Source of the DNA: Camarhynchus parvulus
Lineage: Eukaryota > Chordata > Aves > Passeriformes > Thraupidae
DNA: 64,000 nt
Direction: 5' to 3'
NCBI RefSeq assembly: GCF_901933205.1
Contig: NC_044573.1
Span: 63,851,993 to 63,915,992, forward strand
Shown in pieces: positions 11,501 to 24,318 of the stretch (position 1 is its first letter; each line of letters begins with the position of its first letter). Both the position numbers and the translations under genes were made by a program. Below the pieces are notes generated by a model. That model was not told the origin of the DNA and did no database searches. It saw nothing but the letters and a program-made list of their open reading frames with translations.

Positions 11501-14500
11501 CAGCATTTTCAGTGCTGATGTGAATAGCATTCCAGAATCACACCAGATAGGGTGACAGCCTAATTGATTGAGAGATAATCACTTTTTTAATGCATTTAAG
11601 GTTTTTTACTTGAATTTCATAGATTTACGACCCATTTGCTTGTATGTTTTACCTGATGCCTCCTTTAATGATTATCTGACTTCAGTGAATCTCACTCACA
11701 TCTCTAGTCTCAAATCTCTTTTCTGGATTTATGTGGAGGAAGTTGCCTTTCTGAAGCTGCAGATGTTCCTGCTTTTGTGTAGTGAGACTTATGGTCTTTG
11801 TTAGCATTACAGCAAACAGCTCTGCTGAGAAATCTAGGCTTTGCATCATGTTATTTTCCCCTGGGACAAGATATATTTACTTTTCCTAACCATGGGACAG
11901 ACATTAAATTAGTTTGGTCTTCACATTTTTTTTCTTTTTTACGAGCAAGATTAAATTACTTTTTGAGGCAGCAGTTTATAAAGCATACCATTACAAAGTG
12001 ATTAGGAAAAAGTACAAAATAAATTTATAGAAAACTTGGTCTGAAATATTTCTCTTTTTGGGAACAGTGAATGCTCTGGTAGTACTAGTCATCAGATTTG
12101 TTACTGACCAAAGACATTTTTTGAAAGGTTATCTTGAATGTTTTTGTTTCAGTTGCTGTTACTGGCACAAACCTTAAACTATTAAAGTAGAACACAGGGT
12201 GCAGAAGTGTGTCACGCCTGTTTATTGTCTTTGGTGCTTTGACCCAGTGTTAGAAGAGAAGGGAAACAAGAAGTTTTGCCTGGCTCTCGCTCTGAAAATT
12301 GGCTGTGTCCTTCCTCTTCCCAAACCCCATTAGGAAACATTTATTTCATGTGGAGACAATACAATTAGCACAGATTTGACCCATTTAGGTGGTTTATTTT
12401 GCAACAAAATATCGACAGCACAAAAAGCTGTGTTGTAAATACCTGGTGGCTTTCACAGCAATGATGTTTACCTTTTTACTAGGTTAATTAATGTCAAATA
12501 ATTTACTAGTAGCAGTTATCTTCAGTGATGCAAAGTGTCTTCAAAATAGCAACATGAGACAGGATAGGAAATTCAATGATCTTCATTACAGGGAAGGTTC
12601 TTTATTTCTGTGAAACGCCTGGGAACACTGTATTTTAGTGCTCACTGGTGTCCTCAATTGGTTAAGCTGAACAATGTGCCTTAGGTGGCGTGCCGAGATC
12701 CTTATACCTAAGAAACTGTGTTGAGTGTCTTTCAGATAAACTGTTCTGGGAAGCACAGAGATTAGTTGTGTTATTTGACATGTTGTGAGTGATAGATGAA
12801 CAGCGGGACAAAGGCACATGAAGGAGAGATAAAGTTGGAAGACCACGTTTCAGTTGCCAAGTGGTGGTGCTGGATTATCTCCACTTGAAGGCGTAACTGC
12901 AGAATTGAGGAGAAACGATTGGGCTTTAGCTTTTGCTGCTACCTATCTTTAGCTGAAAGTTGTCCTAACAGAAATGCACAAATATTGCCCAAATGATGAA
13001 TGTTTTGGCATCATTTAGAAGTTGAAAGATTCTCTTGTGCAGATTATTGCAGTGATCACCCTCAGCTAGTGTGGAGGGGCAGCAGGTAGAGCAGTGGCCT
13101 CAACGAGGACCTTGCCTCATGAGGGTCTTCATTCAGATCAACATGGACATGGTATAAATCAGGCCTTTAAAGAGTTGTCAGGCTAATTTTCACGTGGCCC
13201 TACTTTGAGAAGTGGGAGCCAGCAACATCTTTCTTTCTCTTGCTTGGTGTTACAGAATGGTGTATGTCTTTTCTTCACTTCTTCTTTCCATTGCTCCGAA
13301 GTTTGGGGTTTTTTTTACTCTTCCCTCTATTGAGTGACTATAAATAAGACTAATTCCCATGGTGAGCGTCAGCTATCTATTGCTCCATATCTTTGTTTCA
13401 TGCAATTCATAGCTAAAACAGAGAAAAAACATTCAGCAAAAAAGCACCCCAGAAAATTAGGATCCCGAATTTCATTACCTGAGAATTTCAGGTAAACAAC
13501 TTCATATTTTTCTTTATTCTGTTGGAGAATGTGCCAGATAAAAACATGGTTCTACTCCTTGGTTTAGACCAGCTCTGAGTAGCAAGAAGAGATTTCCTGG
13601 TCTTGCAGATATTTTCTGACTATGTATTCTGTTTCAGGCAGCTGCTTTCTCATGGTAGTTCTGTTGTCAGTCACTACACTTTGTCAAGTGTAGTGTCCAG
13701 ACTGTTTTGTCTGTAGCTTCCTGACCACTGAGGTGATGTGGAGAGCTTTTTTCCTGCTTTTATGACTCCATTCTTATAGAAGAAACTATTTGGTTTTTTA
13801 CTCTTTTTGTGGCCTTTATTGAGAATTAATTGGTTCTATGGTTTTCAAATACAGTCCTCTGTATCAATTGGTTATGTGAGTACTTGGTATAACATTATTA
13901 TTGACATCTCTGTGAATTAGAAAACGAAAACAAAAGTGGTTCATTCTGAAACATGAATTTTCTCACCTTCTAAATGAGCCTACTTCAATCAACACATATT
14001 TATTTTTCTTTAGGTAGAGATAGTCTCATTTGTGTTTGTTAAAACCAGGATTTTGTTTACAAATTTTCCACACTAGAGAATATGCTGTGTTTTGGTGTTC
14101 TTTGAATAGACCAATTGTCTTTGTTCTTGTCTCAATTTATTCTCTGTAGAATAAGTCTAGTTTCTTTTTAAGAAACTTGGAGACCTACAGGTGACAAGTA
14201 CTAATTGCTGGTGATGAAAATTATATTTATTTTTTTAATGTGAACTTCTGCCTTTTCTGCCTATATAAAGAAGGTGCTAGGGCTCCCCCGAGTTTATCTT
14301 GTAAGAAGGAAAACACCTTCACACACTGACACGGATGTTTGGATGCACCCTTACATCATACTGCTGCTTTTGCTAGAGACAAGTGTGTTTCAAGTACCCC
14401 TTATAAACTCAAGTGGAAAAGGTTCAATCTGGATTGAAGCCAAACAGTTCAAATATCCGTCACTTACTCCACACATAAATTATGTGACTACCTTCCATGG

Positions 14501-15122
14501 TTGCGTGGTTGCTGCTTTCACATGCTGTGCAGTGTTAAAGTAACAACATTTCTTCTGTTTATCAGTGATGCAGGTGTTTCAAGCTTGGATTTTCAAATGT
14601 CTGATTTGAGATTCCAGGATCTGATTTGCCAGAGGGGCAGAGCCTCTATAAATGCATCTAAAATTCACAGAGTGATGCAAGTACATGGTGTCTCCTTGTG
14701 AGTTAAAAAAAAAATATAAAAGTAATTTTTTTTATTTTTCAAAATTCTGGAGCTAGTGATTGAAATGTCTACGTGATGATATATCATATATGTGATGCTG
14801 TACAGGGATGATGGTAGAATCCCTGCTTGAAGCAATTTAATCTTCACAGTAGGTTCATGTGCTGTTCTGCTTGGTTTGCTGGCTGAAACAGCTAGTTCCA
14901 TCTGGGAAGAATTTCTGGAGCTGAGACAGAAAACATGAGTATGCCTCTATTTTTCCCATCCATGGAAGTTTTTCAAAGTAGTCACCAATAAATGTTGATT
15001 AATACTGTATTCACATTGTGCAGCACTCTGATGGCCACAGATCTTATTAACTCTGCACGAAACTGTTTTAGTAGAGAACTTGGTTTTGTCTTCCAATCCC
15101 CACTAAGGCAGCCTTACTAAAT

Positions 15123-15168
15123 CTTGCCACTGTTTATAGAGTACCCTTGCCACTGTTTATAGAGTATC
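15123..15168. repeat. Two-copy tandem duplication, 23-bp unit
   Basis: The unit beginning CTTGCCACTGTTTATAGAGT occurs twice head to tail (15123-15145 and 15146-15168) with one mismatch. It lies in the CEP85L intron and has no visible coding role. Confidence 0.85.
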
Positions 15169-16515
15169 CTTGTCTTTTTTTCTTTTTTTTTAAATCTATG
15201 TTCGTGGTAATAAGAACTGGAGAAGAACAAAGGTGTGTGTGAGAGGATGTCTTTGTTACTGCTAACTATTTTGGTTTATCAGCCTAAAAGAAGTTTAAAA
15301 GAGTGTATTATCTAATCATTCCTTCCCCATCAGCTATAACATGCACAGAAGTTGCATGTGCAACGCTTGAAGTGCACTTGTTCCAGTAATTTCACTCCCT
15401 TTTTTCTGCAAGTGCTCATAGAGACCAGTTCTGGATTATTGTTTTTAAATAAAAGGTGCTTTCTTGAGTTTGTGGGAATAGTTGGATTTGTTCTAATATA
15501 AACATTCTGAATGTTTCTGCTTTATTTTTGTGGGATTTTTTTTTTGTTTATTTTAAACTTCAGTTAATTGTGCTGAATATTAACACGTATGGCTCATGTT
15601 TCTTGTAAAGTCCTGAAAAGCTAAAGCAAATGGAACGCAGGAAAGGAGAGTCTCAGTTTTCTGGTTTAGGGGCCAACACCCTTCACAGAATCTCAACAAC
15701 TTCCATTTGAAAACTCAAGCCCCTGGATAAAGAATTTGCAGAGCATCAGTTTTCTCCAAATGTATGCTCCTGCTTCACTTTGAATCCATAGTGGCTTCCT
15801 TCTCTTTCAATATGTTTGCATGTTTCATTAAGAGAATTTGTTGCTCTCTGCTTATAAGGTTTTTTAAAGTTTTCTTCTTCAATTACTGTGTAAGTATGGG
15901 CTGTTGGTTTTTTTCCTCTAATATTCACCCAAGTTGCACTCTCTTTTTGTTACCTTCATGTTACAGGAGGACTCCTGTTAGTTTCTGCGCAAGATTGATG
16001 GCCAGCTCTGCTCATCCTTGCAAAGTTTGTGCAGGCTGGCAAAAAATAGCTGTTTTTTTGATTGCTTTCAAAGTCACTTTTTGCATCCACTTTAGCCACG
16101 AGCAGGCATAGTAAGTAATCATGAGCAATCAAGATTGGCATTCAGTAAACTGGTATTTGTAGGAATTAGCAGTGTGCATTTAACTTAAAGGTTTTTATAA
16201 ACGATCAGAACCTGGCTGAGGATGTCGATTTTACATGTCCTTCATGATTGATTTTTGCCAACTGTTCCTTTTTTCTAATCTACTTCTGTCTGTTGGTACT
16301 TGTCACTTGTAGTTCTCCAAGTTTCTGCCAAAGAAACTAAATTTACTCTCTTCTGTCTTACTTGTACAGTTCATAAGTTTTTGTAGTGAATAACATGCCC
16401 TGTATTTATTGAGCACATAAAACAGTAGTGTTTTTTAATAACTGTAGTCACTTTGCTTTCCAGGACAGAATAAGAAACAAAAAGAAATCATGAATTTACC
16501 AGTGAAACTTGAACT

Positions 16516-16529
16516 AAAAAAAAAAAAAA
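16516..16529. repeat. A14 homopolymer run
   Basis: An uninterrupted run of A in intronic DNA. No retrotransposed body is recognisable on either side, so it is recorded only as a simple repeat. Confidence 0.8.
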
Positions 16530-19500
16530 GTTGTTCTTGTGGAAGCTCCCTTTCATCTCCAGATGTTTAAAATTTTTTTTATAGTAAAGAACATTTGAAT
16601 TTCAATGCAGTGGGAAGATAAAATGAACACTTAATAAAACAAGTGCTTCTATACTTAGGAAAGACGCAGTTGTTATCAGTGGAAAATTCCAGGCACTGTT
16701 GCTTTTAACGTCATATTAAGTGGCACCTAGAAGTGTTTTGTGTTCATAACATTTGCCAGAATATAAATGGAAAGGATTTATGACAAAAATAATATTGGTG
16801 TTGCACGGAGTATGAAGGAATGTTATAAGAACACATAAAAGCAGGCGAAGTGTGATTGTTCGGGGGAAGATAAGCAGAGGAGGGTGTGTCATTATCCCCT
16901 GTGCAGCTCCAGGAGTGCTGGTTTCACCCTTCAGGAACGTAGGGGCTATGGGGACAGAGATGAGGAGTCAGGAAGGGCAGGGAGGACTGCTGAGTGGCTG
17001 CAGCCTCTTCCAGGAGACTGCCCTTGTCTCTGCCCTGACAGCGTGAATCCATGCAAACTCTTTCCAGAGTTAATCTATTGCTTCTTTGTTGTTGGAGGCT
17101 TTTGCACAGTACCATCAGGGATGCTAGAAGGAACAAAACCTTGCCAGTTAATTGGTGATCAGAATTGCAGTTCCTTTCCCTTGCAAATCCCCTGCTATAT
17201 TTCTGCTTTATTCAGGATCCCCTTCTGACTGCAGATTCTGAGCGCATAGGGATCTTACATATGCAGTCTCTGACTGTAGGCTAGGACTGTGCTGCTGATC
17301 CTGTGTGTGCTGTCATAATTCATAGAGCCAACACAGGGAGGATTATTTTGAAAATAAAGTGCAGTAGGCTTTTGGTTTTATTCTGTTATGCTATCTTCAT
17401 GTGCAAGTGCCTTTTCTTGAATTGATTGCTTACCTAAACACCGGGTCTTGGCCAGTAACTTAACAATGTCATTGCAACTGGATAATAGGGGTTTTTTTCA
17501 GAAGCTTGGAAAATACTCAGTCTATACACTGATACTTTGGAAGGGTTTGGCAGTGCCTGTAGTTTAGATAATTCAGCTTGTGGTCATGTTCATACTAATC
17601 CAGCACGAAGCTGTGCCACTGCAAAATGTGTTGTCTTGTACACTGCTTTTCCACTTAAGAGTGTGTGCCAGTGCTAGATCTCACATGGCCTTCAGTGCAA
17701 TGAATCTGCTAAGAGTCTGACTGAGATGCAAATAAGCTTCATGTGTGCGGGATGGGGGGAAGAGTGTGGGACTGGGGCTGTCAGGAGGGAGCTGAAAGGT
17801 ATGACTGTTTGAAGTGGTGAGAAGAGGCAGGAGAACAGGCCCACTCCCTTTGATAGCAGTGTACATTTATGCCACATTTAAGTGACCACGCGGTTGCTAT
17901 CAAAACCCTGTAGCTATCAGTAAAAAATATCTGCTTGTTTTTTATTTATTTAAGGTTTTTTTCCTCCATGGTGAATAGCTGCCTGACCTTAGCTTTTGTT
18001 TTCTCCCATCTCTTGTCGTATCCCAGCAACCGTGTACTTGCTATGCTTTGCTCTTAATTCATTTGTAAGCTGTTGTGCGAAGGGATCATGTCTTCCTCCC
18101 TTGTTGTGATTATCACACCTGACCTTGATGAAGTTCAGGAGCCTCAGCTGCAGTATAAACAATGTTGGGGAAGAAGTAAATATACAAACAGCAGTAAATT
18201 GCAGGACTGTCAGATTCCTCCCGGGCTTATGAGAGTAAAATCTGTGAGGTCTGAATTAAGTGTGTTGCCCTGTGTGCAATGGGGATTTCATTTGTGAAGC
18301 AAGTTCGAACAAATGTGTTAGTAGAAGTGTAATGACTAGAGGGAGTGCTGCCTTTAGGGGGCATGTGAATGCTATTACCGTTTATTCTTCTCCATTTTGA
18401 AAGCTTTCCACTTCCTCAAAGTTTATGATGATAGTGGTGGTGTCTGTAAATAGCATTAGCATTTTAATTTTTTTTTTTAAAGCTTTAAAAAGTTATGCAA
18501 CAGATGTAGCATCCATGCAGCTCAGTTCTGGCTATATATCTTCCAGGTGATCCCTTCTAAAATCAATTTTGGTTATTGAATTTTTGTTGATGAGTTGGTG
18601 CCTAACTGTGATTATTCTGTTCTTGGCATAGTGTAGTCAGTGTGTTTTTAGGCATATGAATGCATTATTTAATCCTACCTCAAAGGAAGTCCTGATGTTT
18701 CATCAAATAAGGACTGGCTTGCCCTTTAATTCCTAAGCTTCATCCAGTGCAGATTCTAAAATCTTAAAATTTGGATCTTCTCTTAGTTGTTTGCAGTATG
18801 CTTTTGCTACTTTTCTCCATCTCTTTAGTTGGTTTGATGGACTTTTTTTGTTGTTGTTTGCTCGTTTTTATTTGTTTGTTTCCTCCTGATACTCTTATCC
18901 CAGATTGCCATATCTCAATTTTCATTCCATCAACCTTAGTTTACATGGACTCTCAACCTAGGAAACAAGGTATTTGCTGTCTGATTTCATGTCTCTTCAG
19001 CCTTTGTGATATTTTGTTCTTTAGGATAAATCATTCTAAGCTTTTTAGCCATGAAAGTTCCTCTTCTTTGGACATGTTTTACTGTTCCAGTGACTTTCTG
19101 ATTTCTCACATTGTATTACCAGGCATACTCTTGCAACTGGGTTTATGCCAGAGCTGTTTAGAGTCACTGCTTTATCCTTTTCCTCACCCCCTTTTCTGTA
19201 ACCTGACATCCCATATACAGGCAATCCTGAACTTGTATTAAGCTGATTTTCAGGCAGGTTAAATTGTCAACTCCTGTCAAGTGTATTTTCCCTGTTAGTT
19301 GTGGTCTCTCTTGTATTAACTACTTTGCAGGCTGCATGTCTATATGAAGTATGTGTTTGGGATTTTTTTTCCAAACCTTATTGATTTTTATTTTGCTGTT
19401 GGCAGTGCTAACCTCTCTACAATACACCTGTATTTTTAGTACCTCACTATTTGATGGTGTTTCAATGTTGATTTTAATGATGTTTTCCACATTAAAGAAA

Positions 19501-22500
19501 TTCCCCAAAGAACACCACATACCATGGCTGGAATAATAAAAGTGCAAGGGCATGATTAGATGTTCTTTCCCCTGTGACTGCTGGAAATTTGTGAAAGCAT
19601 AGGCAAAATGTGATACAGCCTAGGTGTTGCTGCCAAGAATTGTAGTGATTGTATCCTGCTGAGCAGAAACACTATCTTCCCTAAAAGGCAAAGATGGAGG
19701 AGAGTAGAGCAGTAGGCAGTGAGGTACAGATACCACAAATTATAAATTCTTGTCTGTAGTCTTTTTTCTGCCCAGCTCAGAATCTTTTACAGTGTGGAGG
19801 ATTCAGCTTTGTAGCTGTGTTTCTAGTCCATTTCTGCAATGCACAGCCTTTCTGTATAAATCATTCCTTAAAAGAGGGCCTTATTCCATGGTTGCAGCCT
19901 TCTGTAGCTTTTCCTGCCTGACAGCCACCATCCCTGTCATGTTTCACCTGGAAAAAGACGAATGATCTTTTGAGATTGTCTCAATTATGGGAGCTGTTCT
20001 GACCTGAAACTGCTCTTGGGAAGAAATCTGTGTGGAGAAGAAGGGATGGGTAAATCGTTTTAGCTTACCCAGGGTGGGGAGCAGTTACAGAGCTCCTCAG
20101 TGACTGCTGCTGTGCCTGTGCAGATTTAAACCTTTTCCCATCACAGGTGACACATAGGCAGGAGGCATCTCCATGAGAAGAGTCCATTTAGGCTTGCTGC
20201 TGCCACCTCCACCTCTACTTTCTCCCACATTATCCATCCAGTGATGTCCCTGAGGCACAGCCTGAGCAGTCACCCATATTTGTTTCCTCAACTGTCAGTC
20301 AAAAATGGAATCCTTAGCTCCTGCTAACATTGCTTGTGCTGATTCTTTGCCTTGGATTAGCTGTGGATGCAAGGAATTCTCTTTCTGTTGAGTAATGCCT
20401 GTTAAATGCATCAAGAGAGGAATGATCCCTATGGACAGGAGTTTATGATAGAGTAGGGCAGTGTAAGCAGTTGTCCAGAAGGAATCACACACCTGGCATA
20501 ATTCTTGGTGCTCTGCTAGTTGTTAGTAATGGACTGTGAACATTTACAGTTGGAGTATGGACAACACTAAATTATTTAAGCTGTGACTTTAATGAAAAAA
20601 CCCTTTCAAATCGATTGGGGTTTTGGAGGGGTTTGTTTGGTTTTTGGGGTTTTTTTGAGATTATGTTGACATTTTCAGACTTTACCTTGTAATGTAGTAA
20701 ATTGCATCATTTGACATGATACAGCATGGTACACATGGAATGCTGGGCTCCTCTGTGTCCTGAGACCCTGATCTGCTTCAGGCAGAAACTGTGGGCATGT
20801 TTGAGAAGATAATTTTCATTAGCACAATTTAAAACCCAAAGATATTTGATCTAAGTTATCTAAATGTTGTTACACTCTGTCCACAGAAAAATTCTTTTTC
20901 CACTGATAATAAGCATGAAGCTATCAGTCAGCAATATCTGTTCCAGCAGTAAGTATTCGCATCTAGGTTAGTACAGCAAAGATTTCTTATTTTATTTTTT
21001 TTTCCCCCAGCAGCTGACTTTGCCTCAACAGTGACTTGAAGGTTTGCCAAGCCTCTGTCACAAAACAAGCTAGTGAGGACTTTTGGATGTCACTGTGCAA
21101 AGGATACTGTTCTAACTGAACACATGTTCTCAGGACAAGGCTGATACTCTCAGAAGAGGTGCCAGGTGACAAAAATAGTTGTGTTTTGTAGGACAGATAG
21201 AAAAGAATGCTGCGTCTTTCCAGATGGTATTTTGTTTTGTAGTTGTGGCCGATTCAAGTTGAGGGCTTGGAGTTGTGGATGGCTTTCTAAATATGACTCC
21301 TGGAAGTGTATCTGGTCTCACTATTTGGTTTGATATCCTTAGGAGGCAAGATACTCAAACGTAAGCGGGCTGCCTGTGTGTTACCACACAATTCAAAGCA
21401 GCTAGAAATCTGTTTGTAGTAGTCAACACCATGTGCTCATAAATGAGTGAAGTGTCTTGTTATTTTGGGAAGTGCTAAGAAGTATTTTTAGTGTATTCTT
21501 TTTCTTTAAATTGGATTAAACATGATATTAGAATCAAACATTTTTGTTTGTTTTCATTTGTTCAGAGTGAAAAATAGAAGCATACAATTTTAATACAAAG
21601 TAATATGTTTTGGTGTTACATATGTGTATACAGCATGTATATATTCCATAGGATTGGGTGTATTCCAAAGTTAAAGTATGTCAGTGAGTAATCTGTGGAG
21701 GCTTTATGGTTTAAATTTAATAAAAACCCCAAAGTAACACACTATTCTTGGCATATCATTCACAAAATATTGCTCTGTTCTTAACTTTGCAAACACATTG
21801 CATTGCTTTTCAGCAACTACAGTATTTGACTTGTATACTTACTTATTGTACCAAATTTAAAGGAGCTTTTTCTGACTTCAGTGCAAATTAAGGTTTGCAG
21901 AGGTGCTAGATTGAAATAAAGGGTTTGCACTGAAGAATTCTCTTAAAGAAACCACCAGTGACTTCCAGAATGTTTTCATTCTTAAGTTAGGTTTGTATTT
22001 AAATTGCTGTCTTTAATCTCTTCATTTTTATAGTTCAGTTTTAAAGACAACATTAATCATGCTCAATAAATTGGTTTGGCTTTATAAAGCCATATATTTC
22101 CTGTTCATCATGCCAAATGCTTGTGAGTTTTCTCTTGAGTAGAGAAAGAAATTCTGGCTCTAAGAAGTAAAGATCGAATCCCAGCTGCAATAAGGACTGT
22201 TTCTTTTCTCTCTTTTGACTGTAGTGTAATGGTGTTGAGGTGGATGTAGGAAAGCATTCATCAGCACTATAGTGGGAAAAAACAAAGGAAAAAAATTCAT
22301 AACATGAAGTCCAGTGATAGTTCCTGATGTTGTCACTTTGTACTGCATGACATGGCATGGCTCACTGGGAGACTTTAACTGGAATAGGTTAGTGCTGGTG
22401 CCTCTCAATTCAGCCAGTCATATGTATAACTAATACAGAACAGTATGTGAGAATCCCAAGGTATTCTGTAAGCACAAAGATGACTTTGAAGTGATGTGAT

Positions 22501-23769
22501 CTGGATGGAGCAACGCAGGCAAAATAAACTTTTAAGCTGTAAAGACTCTACATATGTGTTACTTATGGGAAGAATCATGACTAGGTGTCTTTCCTGAGTT
22601 TATTAGATCACTGCCCAAACAAACAAAAAAAAAAAAATTATGTCACCAGTTCAGATTTTGTTTTTAATTGGTGTGCAGTATTTAATGTGTAGAGCTGTTG
22701 ATGGTTTTTGTGCTCAGTTTTTGTTCATTTGTTTTTTTAATCATTCATAACTCATCTTACTATTGAAGCTCTCCAGTTTGTTAAGCAAAAGAAATATTCC
22801 CTGAAGCAGATAAATTGGACCTGGGGGGATGAAGGGTGAGGTGGGGGTGTAACAGTCTTGAAAAATTTTTAGAAATTTTAAGTCTTGTCATCTTACCTGG
22901 TTTTAGGTTATGAATTGAAAGAGAATAAATGTGCAGAAACACTTCAGTGACCAGGCTAGGGATTAAACTGAAGTAAACTGAATTGGAAGAAATACTTTTT
23001 AAAGTTACAGAAGAGATTATAGTTGTGAAGAATTGGCTCCTGACTTTTAGTACCTCATGGTATATTGGGGTTTAAGCAGCGAATTCTTTCCATTCAGTCT
23101 TATAATTCACAGTAAAACTTTGACCAGAAGCATGGAGTGCTTGACAATTGTTTAATTTACTTTAATTGTTGATCATATGTCTTGGTCTTAATACAGTTTG
23201 TTGTAATTTCAGATGAAATTTAAAATATTGTGGTGCTATAAAAGAAAAAAGAGCTTAAAGTACTTTTATTTAAATACTCATGTTTTCACTATTTTTCCTT
23301 CTGCTCTTTTTCAAAAACATTGAAAGACAGCATTGTCCAGGATGCCTCTCAGAAAATAAAGAGAGTTATCTTTTTTCACTGATGCCAAAAACTAGTGTAA
23401 GGTTGAATGATACTTCATGGCAGCTGATGCTAGGACTCCTCAGTTTGATCTCAGAAGCTCTAGCTTAAACCATCCCTTATGTGAATTCCTGATGCAAATA
23501 TTTGTAATAAATTTGTAATAAATGCTTTCTCAATTAAATGTCCCAGTTTTTTTTTTTTACTTTTCTTCCAAACAATGATGTTGTTGGTTCATATTTAGGT
23601 CAGTTGTTGCCCTCAGTTTGTTGCGAGACACGAAGCCTGGCTTTTGTGAAATTTAATAGAAAGCCTGGAACCTGTTACTTGTGAAGGTTTTATTCTCTTA
23701 CAATTTAGCCAGAATTATATTCCCATATTCTGTATTTAAGTGCATACAGGTCAAGGGAAGTTTCTGTGT

Positions 23770-23850
23770 AAAGCAACGTTACAGGCGGGAGTTGAACGGG
23801 GCAGTGGTGACTGTTACCCGCCGTTACCAGCGGGTCTGAGCTTACCCGGC
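23770..23850. promoter_or_regulatory. Short CpG-rich patch upstream of the first visible CEP85L exon
   Basis: About seven CpG dinucleotides fall in roughly 80 bp, against a background where they are rare. A perfect 6-bp inverted repeat, ACCCGC (23816-23821) and GCGGGT (23830-23835), lies within it. It is 350 bp before the exon at 24197. It could be an unmethylated regulatory element, an internal promoter or a GC-rich remnant. The sequence alone does not decide. Confidence 0.3.
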
Positions 23851-24196
23851 CCTGGCCTTTCAAGTGCTGCAAGGATTGCAGCAGGATATGATATGAACAG
23901 TTTGTGGTCTTCCTCTTGATGAGGTGGTTAATTCTAAGTGAGATTTTCGTTCCAAACTGCTTTCAGAGCCATGAATTGTGTAGTAGAGAAATGATAAAAT
24001 CAATGACACTGGGCTGAAGTTTGTTTCTAGAAATTTGTTTATAAATCCAATTGTTTCGTACAAAGCAAATCTGATTTAAACTGAAAATCAGTCCTTAGGT
24101 TTCTATAAGAGCAAACCACTTTGTAAATGCTGTAATATGTAGCACATTATTTACTTTCACTCTTTTAGGGCCTAATCCTGCAATTGTTTTATGCAG

Positions 24197-24318
24197 GTTT
24201 CACCTGGAACATCTCGTTCAAGTTACCCAGCTACCAGCTATCAGGACTCCAGCAACTGGGAATCTCTAATGAAAATTAAAGAAGGGCTGCTAAGACAGAA
24301 GGAGTTTGTGATTGATAG
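24197..24318 (+). CDS. CEP85L: CEP85L exon A (first in window)
   Basis: The acceptor follows TTATGCAG and the donor is gtaagt. It encodes fragment residues 1-40 plus two bases of codon 41. It opens with the Ser/Thr-rich linker [15 protein letters not shown] and enters the first helix at [17 protein letters not shown]. The start is in phase 0, so the upstream exon should end on a codon boundary. Confidence 0.93.

Larger units (their letters stand above)
1445..24196 (+). other. Long CEP85L intron (also holds the PLN intron and promoter region)
   Basis: About 22.7 kb of AT-rich non-coding DNA. The 5' splice site of this CEP85L intron lies upstream of the window, and the 3' splice site is at 24195-24196. 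The untranslated first exon and promoter of PLN should lie here on the - strand, but I could not identify them with confidence (see the candidate near 8.17 kb). Short tandem duplications and A/T runs are present. None of the open frames (for example 18771-19241, a T-rich hydrophobic frame) resembles a known protein or has flanking splice sites in a CEP85L frame. Confidence 0.7.

Noticed and set aside
18771..19241. 156-codon + frame that looks like a membrane protein
   Set aside because: T-rich intronic DNA naturally gives Leu/Phe/Cys-rich frames. There is no splice context and no recognised family.
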